Assembly: GCF_008630935.1 (NCBI RefSeq)
Contig: NZ_CP043908.1
Location: 1,426,001-1,490,000, forward strand
Reading direction: 5' to 3'
Source: Thermodesulfobacterium sp. TA1
GTDB taxonomy: Bacteria; Desulfobacterota; Thermodesulfobacteria; Thermodesulfobacteriales; Thermodesulfobacteriaceae
Length of the DNA stretch: 64,000 nt
Below are positions 36,735 to 45,761 of this stretch, in pieces. Position 1 is the first letter of the stretch. Each line of letters starts with the position of its first letter. A program made the position numbers and the translations under genes. The notes beneath the pieces are model-generated. The model saw nothing but the letters and a program-made list of their open reading frames with translations. It was not told the origin of the DNA and searched no databases.

Positions 36735-38060
36735 ATGATACCCAGATATACCCGCCCGGTGATGGCTAAACTCTGGAGTCCCGAAGAAAAACTGAGGGCC
36801 TGGTGTCTGGTAGAGTTTTACGCCTGTGAGGCTTGGTACAAACTTGGTAAAGTACCAGAAGAGGATTATCAGAAAATTAAAGAAAAGCTTGCTCCTTATT
36901 TAGAAGAAGGAGGTTTTACTGAAGCAAACGTTAAAAGGGTAGAAGAAATAGAAAAAGAGACTAAGCATGACGTGATAGCCTTTCTAACCCATCTGGCTGA
37001 AATTATAGGACCTTCCGCAAGATATCTTCATCTTGGGATGACCTCTTCTGACATGCTTGATACCGCTATGGCCTGGTTGATGAAAAGGGCTATGGAGATC
37101 ATCTTAGACGATTTAATAAGAATAAAAGAGGTGCTTAAAATTAGGGCCTATGAATTTAAAGATACTCTAATGATAGGAAGAACTCACGGTATCCATGCAG
37201 AACCTATTACTTTTGGATTAAAGCTTGCGCTATGGTACGAAGAGATGAAAAGAAACGAAAAAAGGCTGAGAAACGCCCTTGAGTGTATCTCTTATGGAAA
37301 AATCTCTGGTGCGGTGGGAACTTTTGCTCACGTGCCTCCAGAAGTGGAAGCTTATGTTTGCGAAAAACTGGGACTAAAAACGGCTCCGGTTTCTAATCAG
37401 ATAATCCAAAGAGATAGATATGCCGAATACATGGCCTCTCTTGCTATTTTAGGGACTACAGTAGAAAAAATAGCTACAGAAATAAGGCATCTTCAAAGAA
37501 CCGAGGTGCTTGAAGCAGAAGAGTTTTTTTCGCCTGGACAAAAAGGGTCATCTGCAATGCCTCATAAGAGAAACCCTATCCTTTCTGAAAATCTCTGCGG
37601 GCTTGCCAGGCTTTTAAGAGGTTATTTAATCCCAGCACTTGAAAATGTTGCCTTATGGCATGAAAGAGACATCAGCCATTCTTCGGCTGAAAGGGTTATC
37701 GTGCCTGACGCTACTACCATCGCAGATTTTATGTTAGCTCGTTTAGAGGGCTTGCTAAAAAACTTGGTGGTATATCCTGAAAACATGGAGAAAAATTTTA
37801 ACCTTTTAAGGGGCCTCACCTTTTCTCAACAAGTGATGCTGGCTTTAGTAGAAAAAGGCATGGTAAGGGAAGAGGCTTATAAAATCGTGCAGGAATTGGC
37901 TATGAAAGTATGGAAAGATAAAAGCCTTAACTTTAAAGACTTGGTGGTTGAAGACCCAAGGATAGGGAAATTTTTAACCAAAGAAGAAATAGAGGGTATT
38001 TTTGATGTGAAATACTATTTAAGGTATGTAGACCAAATTTTTGCAAGGGTTTTTGGTTAG
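36735..38060 (+). CDS. purB: Adenylosuccinate lyase PurB
   Basis: 441 residues. PurB removes fumarate from SAICAR and adenylosuccinate in purine synthesis. Visible are KHDVIAFLTHLAE, YLHLGMTSSDMLDTA, MIGRTHGIHAEPITFG and the signature KGSSAMPHKRNPILSE (about 272-285). The N-terminus MIPRYTRPVMAKLWSPEEKL is typical of the shorter bacterial form. AGGGGGGACC precedes the ATG. mutT begins on the base after its stop. Confidence 0.98.
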   Translation: MIPRYTRPVMAKLWSPEEKLRAWCLVEFYACEAWYKLGKVPEEDYQKIKEKLAPYLEEGGFTEANVKRVEEIEKETKHDVIAFLTHLAEIIGPSARYLHLGMTSSDMLDTAMAWLMKRAMEIILDDLIRIKEVLKIRAYEFKDTLMIGRTHGIHAEPITFGLKLALWYEEMKRNEKRLRNALECISYGKISGAVGTFAHVPPEVEAYVCEKLGLKTAPVSNQIIQRDRYAEYMASLAILGTTVEKIATEIRHLQRTEVLEAEEFFSPGQKGSSAMPHKRNPILSENLCGLARLLRGYLIPALENVALWHERDISHSSAERVIVPDATTIADFMLARLEGLLKNLVVYPENMEKNFNLLRGLTFSQQVMLALVEKGMVREEAYKIVQELAMKVWKDKSLNFKDLVVEDPRIGKFLTKEEIEGIFDVKYYLRYVDQIFARVFG

Positions 38061-38453
38061 ATGGCGGTTAAAGTTGTTGCAGGTTTTATAGAAAAGGACG
38101 GCAAGGTTTTGGTAGTAAAAAGGCCTGCCAAGAAAAAAAGAGGAGGACTGTGGGAGTTTCCAGGAGGAAAGGTAGAAAACGGAGAGAGTTTACAAGAAGC
38201 GCTAAAGAGGGAATTAAAAGAAGAATTAGGAGTAGAAACTTGGGTAGGAGAGGTTTTAGCCAAAACAACCTATGTATACCCTGAGGAAGAGATAGAACTT
38301 TACCTTTTATTAGCAAAGATAAAAGATGAAGTTTGTCTTTTGGAACCTTCTGAGGTCAGATGGGTTGAGTTAAAAGAATTAGAAAACTTAACCCTCTGTC
38401 CTGCGGATAAGGTTTTGCTGGAAAAATTAACTCTTGTCAAAAATAAAAAATAG
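38061..38453 (+). CDS. mutT: Nudix hydrolase, MutT-like (8-oxo-dGTP diphosphatase)
   Basis: 130 residues. The Nudix box GGKVENGESLQEALKRELKEELG spans residues 35-57 with the catalytic REL-x-EE-x-G; GGLWEFPGGK before it matches MutT enzymes that hydrolyse oxidised guanine nucleotides. The start codon abuts the purB stop, so translation is coupled. Assignment to 8-oxo-dGTP is family-based. Confidence 0.9.
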   Translation: MAVKVVAGFIEKDGKVLVVKRPAKKKRGGLWEFPGGKVENGESLQEALKRELKEELGVETWVGEVLAKTTYVYPEEEIELYLLLAKIKDEVCLLEPSEVRWVELKELENLTLCPADKVLLEKLTLVKNKK

Positions 38454-38478
38454 GTTAATTTTATAGGTTGAGGCTTTT

Positions 38479-38550
38479 GGGCGGTTAGCTCAGGGGTAGA
38501 GCGCCATCCTCACACGGTGGATGTCGCAGGTTCAAATCCTGCACCGCCCA
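38479..38550 (+). tRNA. tRNA-Val (CAC)
   Basis: Cloverleaf with acceptor GGGCGGT/ACCGCCC, D stem GCTC/GAGC, anticodon stem CCATC/GGTGG around CTCACAC (anticodon CAC), T arm GCAGG-TTCAAAT-CCTGC, discriminator A. CCA not encoded. It sits in the same direction between mutT and rpsF. Confidence 0.97.
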
Positions 38551-38552
38551 TT

Positions 38553-38600
38553 TTGTCTCCTTGCTCCTTGATGAGACAAGGGGCCCAAAAAACCGGACCA
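38553..38600 (+). promoter_or_regulatory. Structured leader of rpsF, possible S6:S18 autoregulatory site
   Basis: A stem TTGTCTC (38553-38559) with GAGACAA (38573-38579) is followed by GGGGCCC and a single-stranded AAAAAACCGG. A CCG trinucleotide beside a stem is the hallmark of the known S6:S18 leader motif; here the match is only suggestive. Confidence 0.3.
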
Positions 38601-38614
38601 AAAGGAGGGTAAAA

Positions 38615-38971
38615 ATGGCTTTATGGAGACCTATTAAACGGTTTCGTAAATGGGAAACGCTTTTTATCATTCATCCTGACAGAGTACCAGAAAAGGATCA
38701 AGTTTTAGAAAAGGTCAAAGAAATTATCAACTCTAAAGAAGGTGATGTTTTAAAGGTAGAAGAATGGGGGTTAAAGAAGCTTGCTTATCCTATTGCTAAA
38801 AGAAAAAATGGGTATTATGTCTTGATGGAGTTTTACGGTTTAGCAGATACCCCTAAAGCTTTAGAAGAATATTTTAGGATAGACGAACGAGTTGTAAGGT
38901 TTATCGTAGTTAAGTTGGAAGACAGATATACCCCAGAAACTGCTGCTAAAGAAGAACAACAGGAGGGATAA
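38615..38971 (+). CDS. rpsF: Ribosomal protein bS6
   Basis: 118 residues from the ATG after AAAGGAGGG; a longer frame to 38561 lies in the leader and is not used. [45 protein letters not shown] and [15 protein letters not shown] are typical S6. It has a short basic extension before the usual start ([12 protein letters not shown]). It heads rpsF-rpsR-rplI-dnaB; the ssb gene often found between rpsF and rpsR is absent. Confidence 0.97.
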   Translation: MALWRPIKRFRKWETLFIIHPDRVPEKDQVLEKVKEIINSKEGDVLKVEEWGLKKLAYPIAKRKNGYYVLMEFYGLADTPKALEEYFRIDERVVRFIVVKLEDRYTPETAAKEEQQEG

Positions 38972-38972
38972 A

Positions 38973-39224
38973 ATGGAGAACACCATCATAAAAAAGAAAG
39001 CCTTTGCCAAAAAAAAGTTTTGTAGGTTTTGTGCTGATCCAAACATTAAGATAGACTATAAAAACGCTGAACTTCTCAAGCATTTTTTAAACGAAAAAGG
39101 CATGATAGTTCATAGAAGACAAACGGGAACTTGTGCTTATCATCAGAGACAACTTACTAACGCTATAAAAAGGGCAAGGATAATGGCTCTTTTACCTTTT
39201 GTAGCTGAAGTAGAGATAGAATAA
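38973..39224 (+). CDS. rpsR: Ribosomal protein bS18
   Basis: 83 residues. [22 protein letters not shown] and [29 protein letters not shown] are diagnostic. It keeps Cys-x-x-Cys plus a Cys/His pair, so it may be the zinc-binding form. It starts one base after the rpsF stop, with GGAGGG as ribosome site inside rpsF. Confidence 0.98.
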   Translation: MENTIIKKKAFAKKKFCRFCADPNIKIDYKNAELLKHFLNEKGMIVHRRQTGTCAYHQRQLTNAIKRARIMALLPFVAEVEIE

Positions 39225-39243
39225 TTAGATAGGGGGATAACCG

Positions 39244-39690
39244 ATGGAAGTAATATTAAGAACAGATGTTCCCAAACTGGGAAAAGCAGGTGATATTGTA
39301 AAAGTAAAAGACGGATATGCTAGGAACTATTTAATACCTAAAGGTTTTGCCATCCCTGCCAACCAAAAAAACATAAAAGCCTTGGAAAAAGAAAGACAGC
39401 TCATTTTAGCTAAAGCAGAAAGAGAACGTAAAAAACTTTTATCTTTAGCTGAAAAGCTTGAAGGAATTGAGTTGACGATTTACAGACGCAAAATAGAAGA
39501 AGATAGGATTTTTGGTTCGGTTACGGCAGCTGACATAGTAAGTGCTTTAAAAGAAAAGGGAATTGAAATAGACAAAAAGTTTATCGAGTTAGAAGAGCCT
39601 ATTAAAAAATTAGGCACCTACGAAATACCTATTAAGTTTTCTTCTGATAAAGTAGTAAACATAAAGTTAGAAGTATTAGAAGAAAAGTAA
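39244..39690 (+). CDS. rplI: Ribosomal protein bL9
   Basis: 148 residues, full length. N-terminal MEVILRTDVPKLGKAGDIVKVKDGYARNYLIPKGFA is nearly the family consensus, followed by the long connecting helix (NIKALEKERQLILAKAERERKKL) and the C-terminal domain (RIFGSVTAADIVSAL). The ribosome site is GGGGGATAACC. Confidence 0.98.
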   Translation: MEVILRTDVPKLGKAGDIVKVKDGYARNYLIPKGFAIPANQKNIKALEKERQLILAKAERERKKLLSLAEKLEGIELTIYRRKIEEDRIFGSVTAADIVSALKEKGIEIDKKFIELEEPIKKLGTYEIPIKFSSDKVVNIKLEVLEEK

Positions 39691-39699
39691 ACATTGTAA

Positions 39700-41082
39700 A
39701 TGCCAACTAAAAAAAGAATAAAGTCTAAGCAAGAGCTTGGGGAGGGGCTACCTCCTGAGCTCTTACCCCCTCAAGACCTTCAAGCGGAAAAACATCTTTT
39801 AGCTAGTATTTTTATAGACCCTCCTTCTATAGTAAAAGTTCTTGATTTAATCAAACCAGAGGATTTTTACGCCTTACCTCATAGACTGATTTACAGTGTC
39901 TTCCTTTCCCTTTTTGAAAGGGACGAACCTATAGACATCGTAACCGTTCATAACGAACTTGAGAAAAGAGGAGATTTAGAAAAAATAGGGGGGGCCGTAT
40001 ACTTAGCTGAGTTAGTTAGTCTTCTTCCTACCTCTGCCCATATCCTTTACTATGCCAAAATAGTAAAAGAAAAAAGTCTTCTAAGAGAAATCATTAACAT
40101 CTCCCAAGACCTCATTTATAGGGCTTATTATTCGGCGGAAGATTCTCAAGAGCTTCTAAGCTATGCAGAAAAAGCCTTTTTTGAGCTTTCTCACTACGGA
40201 AAAAAAGAGGGCTTTTCCTCTTTAAAAGAGGTAGTAAAAGATACCATCAAATATTTAGAAAGCATCTACCAAAAAGGCGACCTTATAACCGGTATTCCCA
40301 CAGGTTTTTATGAATTAGATCGGATGACCGCAGGGCTTCAAAAAGGAGACCTTATCATCATAGCCGCCCGCCCTGGTATGGGAAAGACCGCCTTAGCCTT
40401 AGATATAGTAAGGAAAGCAACTAAATTAGCTAACATTGGGGCGGCTATTTTCTCTTTAGAAATGAGTAAACAACAGCTTTGTGCAAGAATGCTTTGTGCC
40501 GAAGCTAAGGTAAATTTTCAGAAGTTCAGAACCGGACAACTTGAACCTCAAGAATGGCAAAAAATAGCCCAAGCTGCCTCAACCTTAAGCCAGCTTCCTA
40601 TTTACATAGACGAAACCCCTGGGATTAACATTTTAGAAGTTAAGGCTAAAGCTAAAAAGCTGTTAAAAGAAACTTCTTTAGGTTTAATCGTAATAGACTA
40701 TCTTCAGTTGATGAAAGGGCTTGAAAGAAAGGAAAGAAGAGAACAAGAGATATCAGAAATTTCTGCCGGGCTTAAAGCTCTGGCTAAAGAACTCAACGTG
40801 CCTGTGGTAGCCCTCTCTCAGTTAAACCGTAAGGTAGAAGAACGTCCAGATAAAAGACCTCAGCTGGCTGATTTAAGAGAATCAGGAGCTATAGAACAAG
40901 ACGCAGACGTTATTCTCTTCATTTATAGAGATGAGTTTTATAACAAAGAAAGCCCGGAAAAAGGAATAGCTGAAATCATCATCGGTAAACAGCGTAATGG
41001 TCCTATGGGGGTAGTAAAACTTGCCTACTTTTCTCAATATACCTCTTTTGAAAATTTAGACCCTACTATCCGTTTTTCTTAA
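39700..41082 (+). CDS. dnaB: Replicative DNA helicase DnaB
   Basis: 460 residues. N-terminal primase-interacting domain (PPQDLQAEKHLLASIFIDP to about 150), then the RecA-like motor with Walker A ARPGMGKTALAL (226-230 core), IFSLEMSKQQLCARMLC, Walker B IVIDYLQLM, and VVALSQLNRKVEERPDKRP with DLRESGAIEQDADVI. No intein or insertion. It ends the ribosomal operon and overlaps the stress-protein gene tail to tail by 17 bases. The ribosome site is poor. Confidence 0.98.
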   Translation: MPTKKRIKSKQELGEGLPPELLPPQDLQAEKHLLASIFIDPPSIVKVLDLIKPEDFYALPHRLIYSVFLSLFERDEPIDIVTVHNELEKRGDLEKIGGAVYLAELVSLLPTSAHILYYAKIVKEKSLLREIINISQDLIYRAYYSAEDSQELLSYAEKAFFELSHYGKKEGFSSLKEVVKDTIKYLESIYQKGDLITGIPTGFYELDRMTAGLQKGDLIIIAARPGMGKTALALDIVRKATKLANIGAAIFSLEMSKQQLCARMLCAEAKVNFQKFRTGQLEPQEWQKIAQAASTLSQLPIYIDETPGINILEVKAKAKKLLKETSLGLIVIDYLQLMKGLERKERREQEISEISAGLKALAKELNVPVVALSQLNRKVEERPDKRPQLADLRESGAIEQDADVILFIYRDEFYNKESPEKGIAEIIIGKQRNGPMGVVKLAYFSQYTSFENLDPTIRFS

Positions 41083-41923
41083 TTATTAAAATAGGTACCG
41101 GCGAGTTAGCAATAATTTTTTGAGCAGCACTTCCAATAAGCTTTTTTCCTGTTTCTTCATCAGCACCTATTACAAGTAAGGAAGCATCTATGTTTTTGAT
41201 AACGTTTACCATAACGGCATGAGGCTCTCCTTTTTCTATAAAAATTTGGGGATCTACGCCTAACTCTTTAAGTTCTGTTACAATTGGATTTAACTGTTTT
41301 TCAAGTTCTTGTTTCAAAATGTCAAAAAGTTCTTCCTCTCCAATAATAGCTTCAGGCGGAAACTGAATAACCGAAGCGATATTTAAGGTAGCACCATAGG
41401 CTTTGGCAATTTTTCCTGCCCTTTTAACCGCATTATTGCCTGGAACCGATCCGTCTGTGGCTGCTAATATTTTTTTGATTTTCATAACAGTCTTTCTAGG
41501 AATGATAAGGACATCTATCGGGCTGTCATTGATTATCTTAGCTGCAGTACTACCAATCAAGATTTTTTCAAAACTGGTAGTTCCTCTACGGCCAGTAACT
41601 ATTAAATCACAATCATTTTTTACCGCTATCTCTATAACTTTTTCACAGGGTTTTCCTTCCTCCAAAAAAGTTTTAAGATCAACCTGTACTTCTTCAGCCC
41701 AACTCTTAGCCTCCTCTAAAGCCTTAACATAAGTGTTTTTAATGTTCTCTTTAATATGTCCAAAGATAGAAAGAGAACTAACCAATCCTTTATAAGGAGG
41801 GATAACACTTACAGCCATAATTTCTGCACCATACTCTTTAGCAAATTTCAAAGCCTCTTCAAAGGCGTGTTTACTCGCATCAGACCCATCAAGGGCAACC
41901 AAAATTTTTTTAAACTTACACAT
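41066..41923 (-). CDS. Universal stress protein with two Usp domains
   Basis: 285 residues made of two tandem UspA folds: 1-142 starting FKKILVALDGSDASKHAF and ending in GRRGTTSFEKILIGSTAAKII, and 143-285 starting MKIKKILAATDGSVPGNNAV and ending GADEETGKKLIGSAAQKII. Both carry the G-x2-G-x9-G-(S/T) type ATP-binding element, the second in a weaker form. GAGGG lies before the ATG. It stands alone. The role, in nucleotide-dependent stress response, is family-based. Confidence 0.93.
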   Translation of the reverse strand: MCKFKKILVALDGSDASKHAFEEALKFAKEYGAEIMAVSVIPPYKGLVSSLSIFGHIKENIKNTYVKALEEAKSWAEEVQVDLKTFLEEGKPCEKVIEIAVKNDCDLIVTGRRGTTSFEKILIGSTAAKIINDSPIDVLIIPRKTVMKIKKILAATDGSVPGNNAVKRAGKIAKAYGATLNIASVIQFPPEAIIGEEELFDILKQELEKQLNPIVTELKELGVDPQIFIEKGEPHAVMVNVIKNIDASLLVIGADEETGKKLIGSAAQKIIANSPVPILIIKKNG

Positions 41924-42030
41924 CTTTTACCCTCCCTTAATTTAGTCAAATTAATCTATATTTTTTACTTTTAATAAATTTTTAAAATTAGTCAAGAGAA
42001 AATATCACCTCAAACTCTTTATTATTCTTC

Positions 42031-42059
42031 TTGACTTTTATTTCAATTTTTCATAAAAT
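42031..42059 (+). promoter_or_regulatory. Promoter of the cytochrome bd-like operon
   Basis: TTGACT (42031-42036), a 17-base spacer and TAAAAT (42054-42059). Transcription should begin about seven bases later, at or next to the ATG at 42067, giving a leaderless message; no ribosome site is present. Confidence 0.7.
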
Positions 42060-42066
42060 TTTTTAT

Positions 42067-43110
42067 ATGGGACCTTTCATTTTTTATCCAGAAAAACTTC
42101 CTTTTTATCCCCAAATCCTTATCTTGTTAGAGCAAACTTTTTTCCTTATCCACATTGTGCTTATAAACCTTATATTAGGATGGACCTTGCTTTTTGCTTA
42201 TCAACAATTTAGAAAGGAGTTTTTACCTGAAACTGCGGTTTTCTTTCTTAAGAAAAGTCCTATCTTTTTTGCTTTAGCCATCAACATGGCCATTCCTGCT
42301 TTACTTTTTCTGCAAGTAGTTTACGGTCCTCTTTTTTACAGTAGTTCGATTTTAATTGCTGTGCATTGGATGCTTATCATTCCTTTGGTGATTTTGGTTT
42401 ATTATCTTTCCTATCTTATTTCTAAAAAAATTTCCTCTCAAAGACCTTTTAAGCGCTTTATTCTTATCCAATTTCTTGTCCTTCTTTATGTTGCTTTTGT
42501 TCTGGCAAATAACCTTACTTTGATGGAAAATCCACAGACATGGAATATATATTTTACCAACAAAAAAGGTACTTATCTTCCCTTAGACATTCCTTATTTA
42601 TATTTTAAGTACCTTCATTTCTTGATAGCTTCTTTAGCCATAAGTGGGCTTAGTCTTGGGATTTTAGGTTTTTTAAAAAACGATAAAGCCTCCTTTTCAA
42701 AAGGTTTAAATCTATTTTTCTATACAACCCTATTTCAATTAGGAATAGGTTTAGCCTTTTTATTAACCCTTCCGGCTGACATAAGAAATTCTTTTTTAGG
42801 TAAAGTCCCTAAGGTTGCTGGATTTTTCTACTTTAGCTTAGTCTTAGCTGTTTTTTCTTTATACTTTAGCAAAAAAGCAAACTTAAAACTTACCCTAACT
42901 TTTTTAGGATTAACCCTTATTTTTATGGTAATAAACAGGTATCATCTTAGAACCTTACAACTGGGTACACAATACCAAACTGAAAGTTTACCTGTTTCCT
43001 CTCAAACCGATATTTTTTTGGTATTTTTAATGGTTTTAGGGTTAGGAGTTCTTATGGTTTATTATCTTATAAAACTCGCTTTTTCTAAGCCTGAGGTAAA
43101 GGAAAGATGA
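42067..43110 (+). CDS. Cytochrome bd-like membrane subunit (CydA'-like)
   Basis: 347 residues from the ATG at 42067; a TTG in frame at 42031 is the -35 box and is rejected. About nine membrane helices. The N-terminal LILLEQTFFLIHIVLINLILGWTL, with a membrane histidine, resembles the first helix of CydA-type subunits, and the next gene is a clearer CydA relative. Cytochrome bd relatives made of two CydA-like chains without CydB are known. Its own identity is moderate: divergent and without strong motifs. It overlaps the next gene by four bases (ATGA), so the two act together. Confidence 0.6.
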   Translation: MGPFIFYPEKLPFYPQILILLEQTFFLIHIVLINLILGWTLLFAYQQFRKEFLPETAVFFLKKSPIFFALAINMAIPALLFLQVVYGPLFYSSSILIAVHWMLIIPLVILVYYLSYLISKKISSQRPFKRFILIQFLVLLYVAFVLANNLTLMENPQTWNIYFTNKKGTYLPLDIPYLYFKYLHFLIASLAISGLSLGILGFLKNDKASFSKGLNLFFYTTLFQLGIGLAFLLTLPADIRNSFLGKVPKVAGFFYFSLVLAVFSLYFSKKANLKLTLTFLGLTLIFMVINRYHLRTLQLGTQYQTESLPVSSQTDIFLVFLMVLGLGVLMVYYLIKLAFSKPEVKER

Positions 43111-45761
43111 ACTACCCTGTTTGGGAGAGCTACTTTATTAACCCTGGGCTTTGGGTAGGTATCATCGCAGTAATTCATGTATTTATTTCTCACTTTGCAG
43201 TAGGGGGTGGGATTTATCTCTGGTATACTGACAGACTTTCTGTGCTAACAAAGGACCAAAGTTTACGTGAGTTTGTTCGTAAACACACCTGGTTCTTTGT
43301 TTTGTTAACGATGGTCTTAGGAGGCGTCTCAGGTGTAGGTATTTGGTTTATCATAGGGATTGCAAGTCCTGAAGCAACTTCTATCCTTATCAACCAGTTT
43401 GTATTTTTCTGGGCGATGGAGTGGGTGTTTTTCTTTGTAGAAATAATAGCCCTTTTGGTTTATCACTACAAGTTTGAAAAGTTGTCTGATAAAGACCGTC
43501 TTAGGGTAGCTTTAGTTTATGCTTTTTCTGCCTGGATGAGCCTTTTTATCATAAACGGTATTATTTGTTTTATGTTAACCCCAGGACAATGGGTTGAAAC
43601 TAAAAATCCATGGCATGGATTTTTTAACCCTTCAAGCTTCCCAAGCCTGTTTTTCCGCACTGGGATAACCCTTATGATGGCAGGGCTTTTTGGAATCTTA
43701 AGCACCTTGTTTTTTGCTCCTAAAGATAAAAGACAAGTTCTTTTGAAATATAACATAAAATGGCTCTATGTAGCTTTACCGATTTTAGTTCTTTCAAGTA
43801 TTTGGTATTTTTCAACGGTCCCAGAGGTTTCTAAGGTAGTTAATTTTGAGTTTAACAGACAGGTTTTGCTGGCAAAAAAAGTCCTTTATCTTTCTTCTGT
43901 CTTACTCTATCTACTGTCCTTGCTTCTTTTAGCAAGAGTAGGTCTTATTTTACAGCGTATGTTAGGCTTTTTACTCCTTTTTATAGGTTTACTTTGGATA
44001 GGAGGCTTTGAACACCTAAGAGAATATGCCAGAAGACCTTATGTTATTTACGATTATCTATATTCCTTTGGGTTAAAGGTTGAAGACGAAACAAAGGTTA
44101 ATGAAAAGGGTTTTTTAAAGTATACCAGATGGGCTTCGGTTAAAGAAATTACAGAAGAAAACAAACTTTTAGCAGGAAAAGAAATTTTTAATTTTCAATG
44201 TTTATCTTGTCACACCGTAAAAGGATTAAGAAATGATATCGTAAAAAAAGCTGAAGGCCTAACCTATTTTGGGATTATTTCTCAACTATACGGGCAAGGA
44301 AAAGTCTTGGGTTATATGCCTAAATTTGTAGGGACAGAAAAAGAAAGGGAGGCTCTGGCAGCGTTTATTGCCGAGGGTCTATTAGGCAAAGCAGCACAAA
44401 CTCCAGAACCTAAACCTGCTATCAAAGAGCTCAAGGAACAACCTTTAGCCTTTAACCCTGAAAAAGACGAATATGCCCTTTTTGTTTTTAGTCCTCTTGG
44501 GATGAAATGTGTAACTGATGCAGACCGGTGGTTTAGCTTTCTACCTCCGGGAAGCACTTTAGAAGCAGTGGTTATTAAAAGAGGACTTAAACCCGAGGTA
44601 GTAAACCAAGGGATTAAATTGGTTTATAGGGTTGAACCTGGTTTTGAAACCCCCTCTAAGCACGTTCTTTTATGGGATTACGCTCAACCGTTATTTAACC
44701 AAACCATTGCTAAAAATTTAGGCTTAACCGGTAAGGGGCTTAATGGTACCTTTGATTGGGACGATAAAAGAAAGGTTTTTATAGCCAAAGGATTACCTGT
44801 TTTACCTTATAAAAACGATGGCACCTACAATCCTTATCCTATTTTTGTAATAGAACTTATAGACCAATCTTCAGGAAAGGTTTTACAACGGACTAAAGTA
44901 GTTTCTCCTGTAGCCACTGAATTTCGTTGTTATGTATGTCATGACGGTGGGCTAAGATGGAATGACATAGCAGGAATCTCTGACCAAACGGCTATCAACA
45001 TCCTTAAAGCCCATGATAAAAACCATCAAACCAATTTTTATCAATCTGCCCTTCAGGGCAAACCTGTTTTCTGCCAGAAATGTCATCCTGATTTTATCGT
45101 AGGAAGTAAAGGGATTAAAGGGCACAAGAATTTTTCTACATCTATGCATGGGTGGCATGCCAATTATATGCCCTATAAAGATGAAAAAGCCTGTTATCTA
45201 TGTCATCCAGACCATCCCCAAGCTAATACTAAATGCTACCGTGACATTCATAAAAAATTAGGTCTTGAATGCATAGATTGTCACGGAAACATAGACTTTC
45301 ATGCTACAGCCCTTCTTCTTGGAGAAAAGAGCAGCAGAACCGCTAAGTTTTTGCTTGCTAATCTAAATCCTAATATTCCTAAGGAAAAGATAAAACCAAG
45401 AAAACCTTGGATACAACAGCCAGATTGTTTAACCTGTCATAAAGGTTTTAAAAAACCAATTAAAGAAGCTAAGGCTTATAATTATTGGACTGAGGGAGTT
45501 TCAGACCTTTTCCGGGTAAGAAAAGAAAATACTCAAAAACTTCCTTGCCTTACTTGTCATGGATCTCCTCATACTATTTATCCTGCTTTTAACCCCTATG
45601 GTATTAGTAGAGATAACCTCCAACCTTTACAATATCAAAAAAACATTCTTCCAATAGGTGCTAACTTTAGATGTGAAGTTTGTCATAAGAAAAAAATGAG
45701 GACCCCCTTACATCATCCAAACATCTTAAGAACTTTTAGAAATATCCAAGTGTTACCTTAA
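43107..45761 (+). CDS. CydA-like oxidase subunit fused to a multihaem cytochrome c
   Basis: 884 residues. The first ~310 are membrane: PVWESYFINPGLWVGII, then HVFISHFAVGGGIYLWY (His24, His29) and MEWVFFFVEIIALLVYH (Glu105, Glu112), matching CydA helix 1 and the acidic pair near the haem b595/d site. At the usual b558 histidine (FVHT in CydA) it reads FFRT by eye. The rest is exported and has eight CxxCH haem-c sites starting at about 365, 608, 656, 696, 722, 774, 814 and 856. The first is a lone class I-like domain, the others cluster at the C-terminus. It probably links periplasmic electron carriers to a bd-type reductase; substrate unknown. Confidence 0.8.
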   Translation: MNYPVWESYFINPGLWVGIIAVIHVFISHFAVGGGIYLWYTDRLSVLTKDQSLREFVRKHTWFFVLLTMVLGGVSGVGIWFIIGIASPEATSILINQFVFFWAMEWVFFFVEIIALLVYHYKFEKLSDKDRLRVALVYAFSAWMSLFIINGIICFMLTPGQWVETKNPWHGFFNPSSFPSLFFRTGITLMMAGLFGILSTLFFAPKDKRQVLLKYNIKWLYVALPILVLSSIWYFSTVPEVSKVVNFEFNRQVLLAKKVLYLSSVLLYLLSLLLLARVGLILQRMLGFLLLFIGLLWIGGFEHLREYARRPYVIYDYLYSFGLKVEDETKVNEKGFLKYTRWASVKEITEENKLLAGKEIFNFQCLSCHTVKGLRNDIVKKAEGLTYFGIISQLYGQGKVLGYMPKFVGTEKEREALAAFIAEGLLGKAAQTPEPKPAIKELKEQPLAFNPEKDEYALFVFSPLGMKCVTDADRWFSFLPPGSTLEAVVIKRGLKPEVVNQGIKLVYRVEPGFETPSKHVLLWDYAQPLFNQTIAKNLGLTGKGLNGTFDWDDKRKVFIAKGLPVLPYKNDGTYNPYPIFVIELIDQSSGKVLQRTKVVSPVATEFRCYVCHDGGLRWNDIAGISDQTAINILKAHDKNHQTNFYQSALQGKPVFCQKCHPDFIVGSKGIKGHKNFSTSMHGWHANYMPYKDEKACYLCHPDHPQANTKCYRDIHKKLGLECIDCHGNIDFHATALLLGEKSSRTAKFLLANLNPNIPKEKIKPRKPWIQQPDCLTCHKGFKKPIKEAKAYNYWTEGVSDLFRVRKENTQKLPCLTCHGSPHTIYPAFNPYGISRDNLQPLQYQKNILPIGANFRCEVCHKKKMRTPLHHPNILRTFRNIQVLP

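Noticed and set aside
38485-38670. Minus-strand frame containing QDLNLRHPPCEDGALPLS
   Set aside because: A well-known translation artefact of the complement of a tRNA gene, here tRNA-Val.
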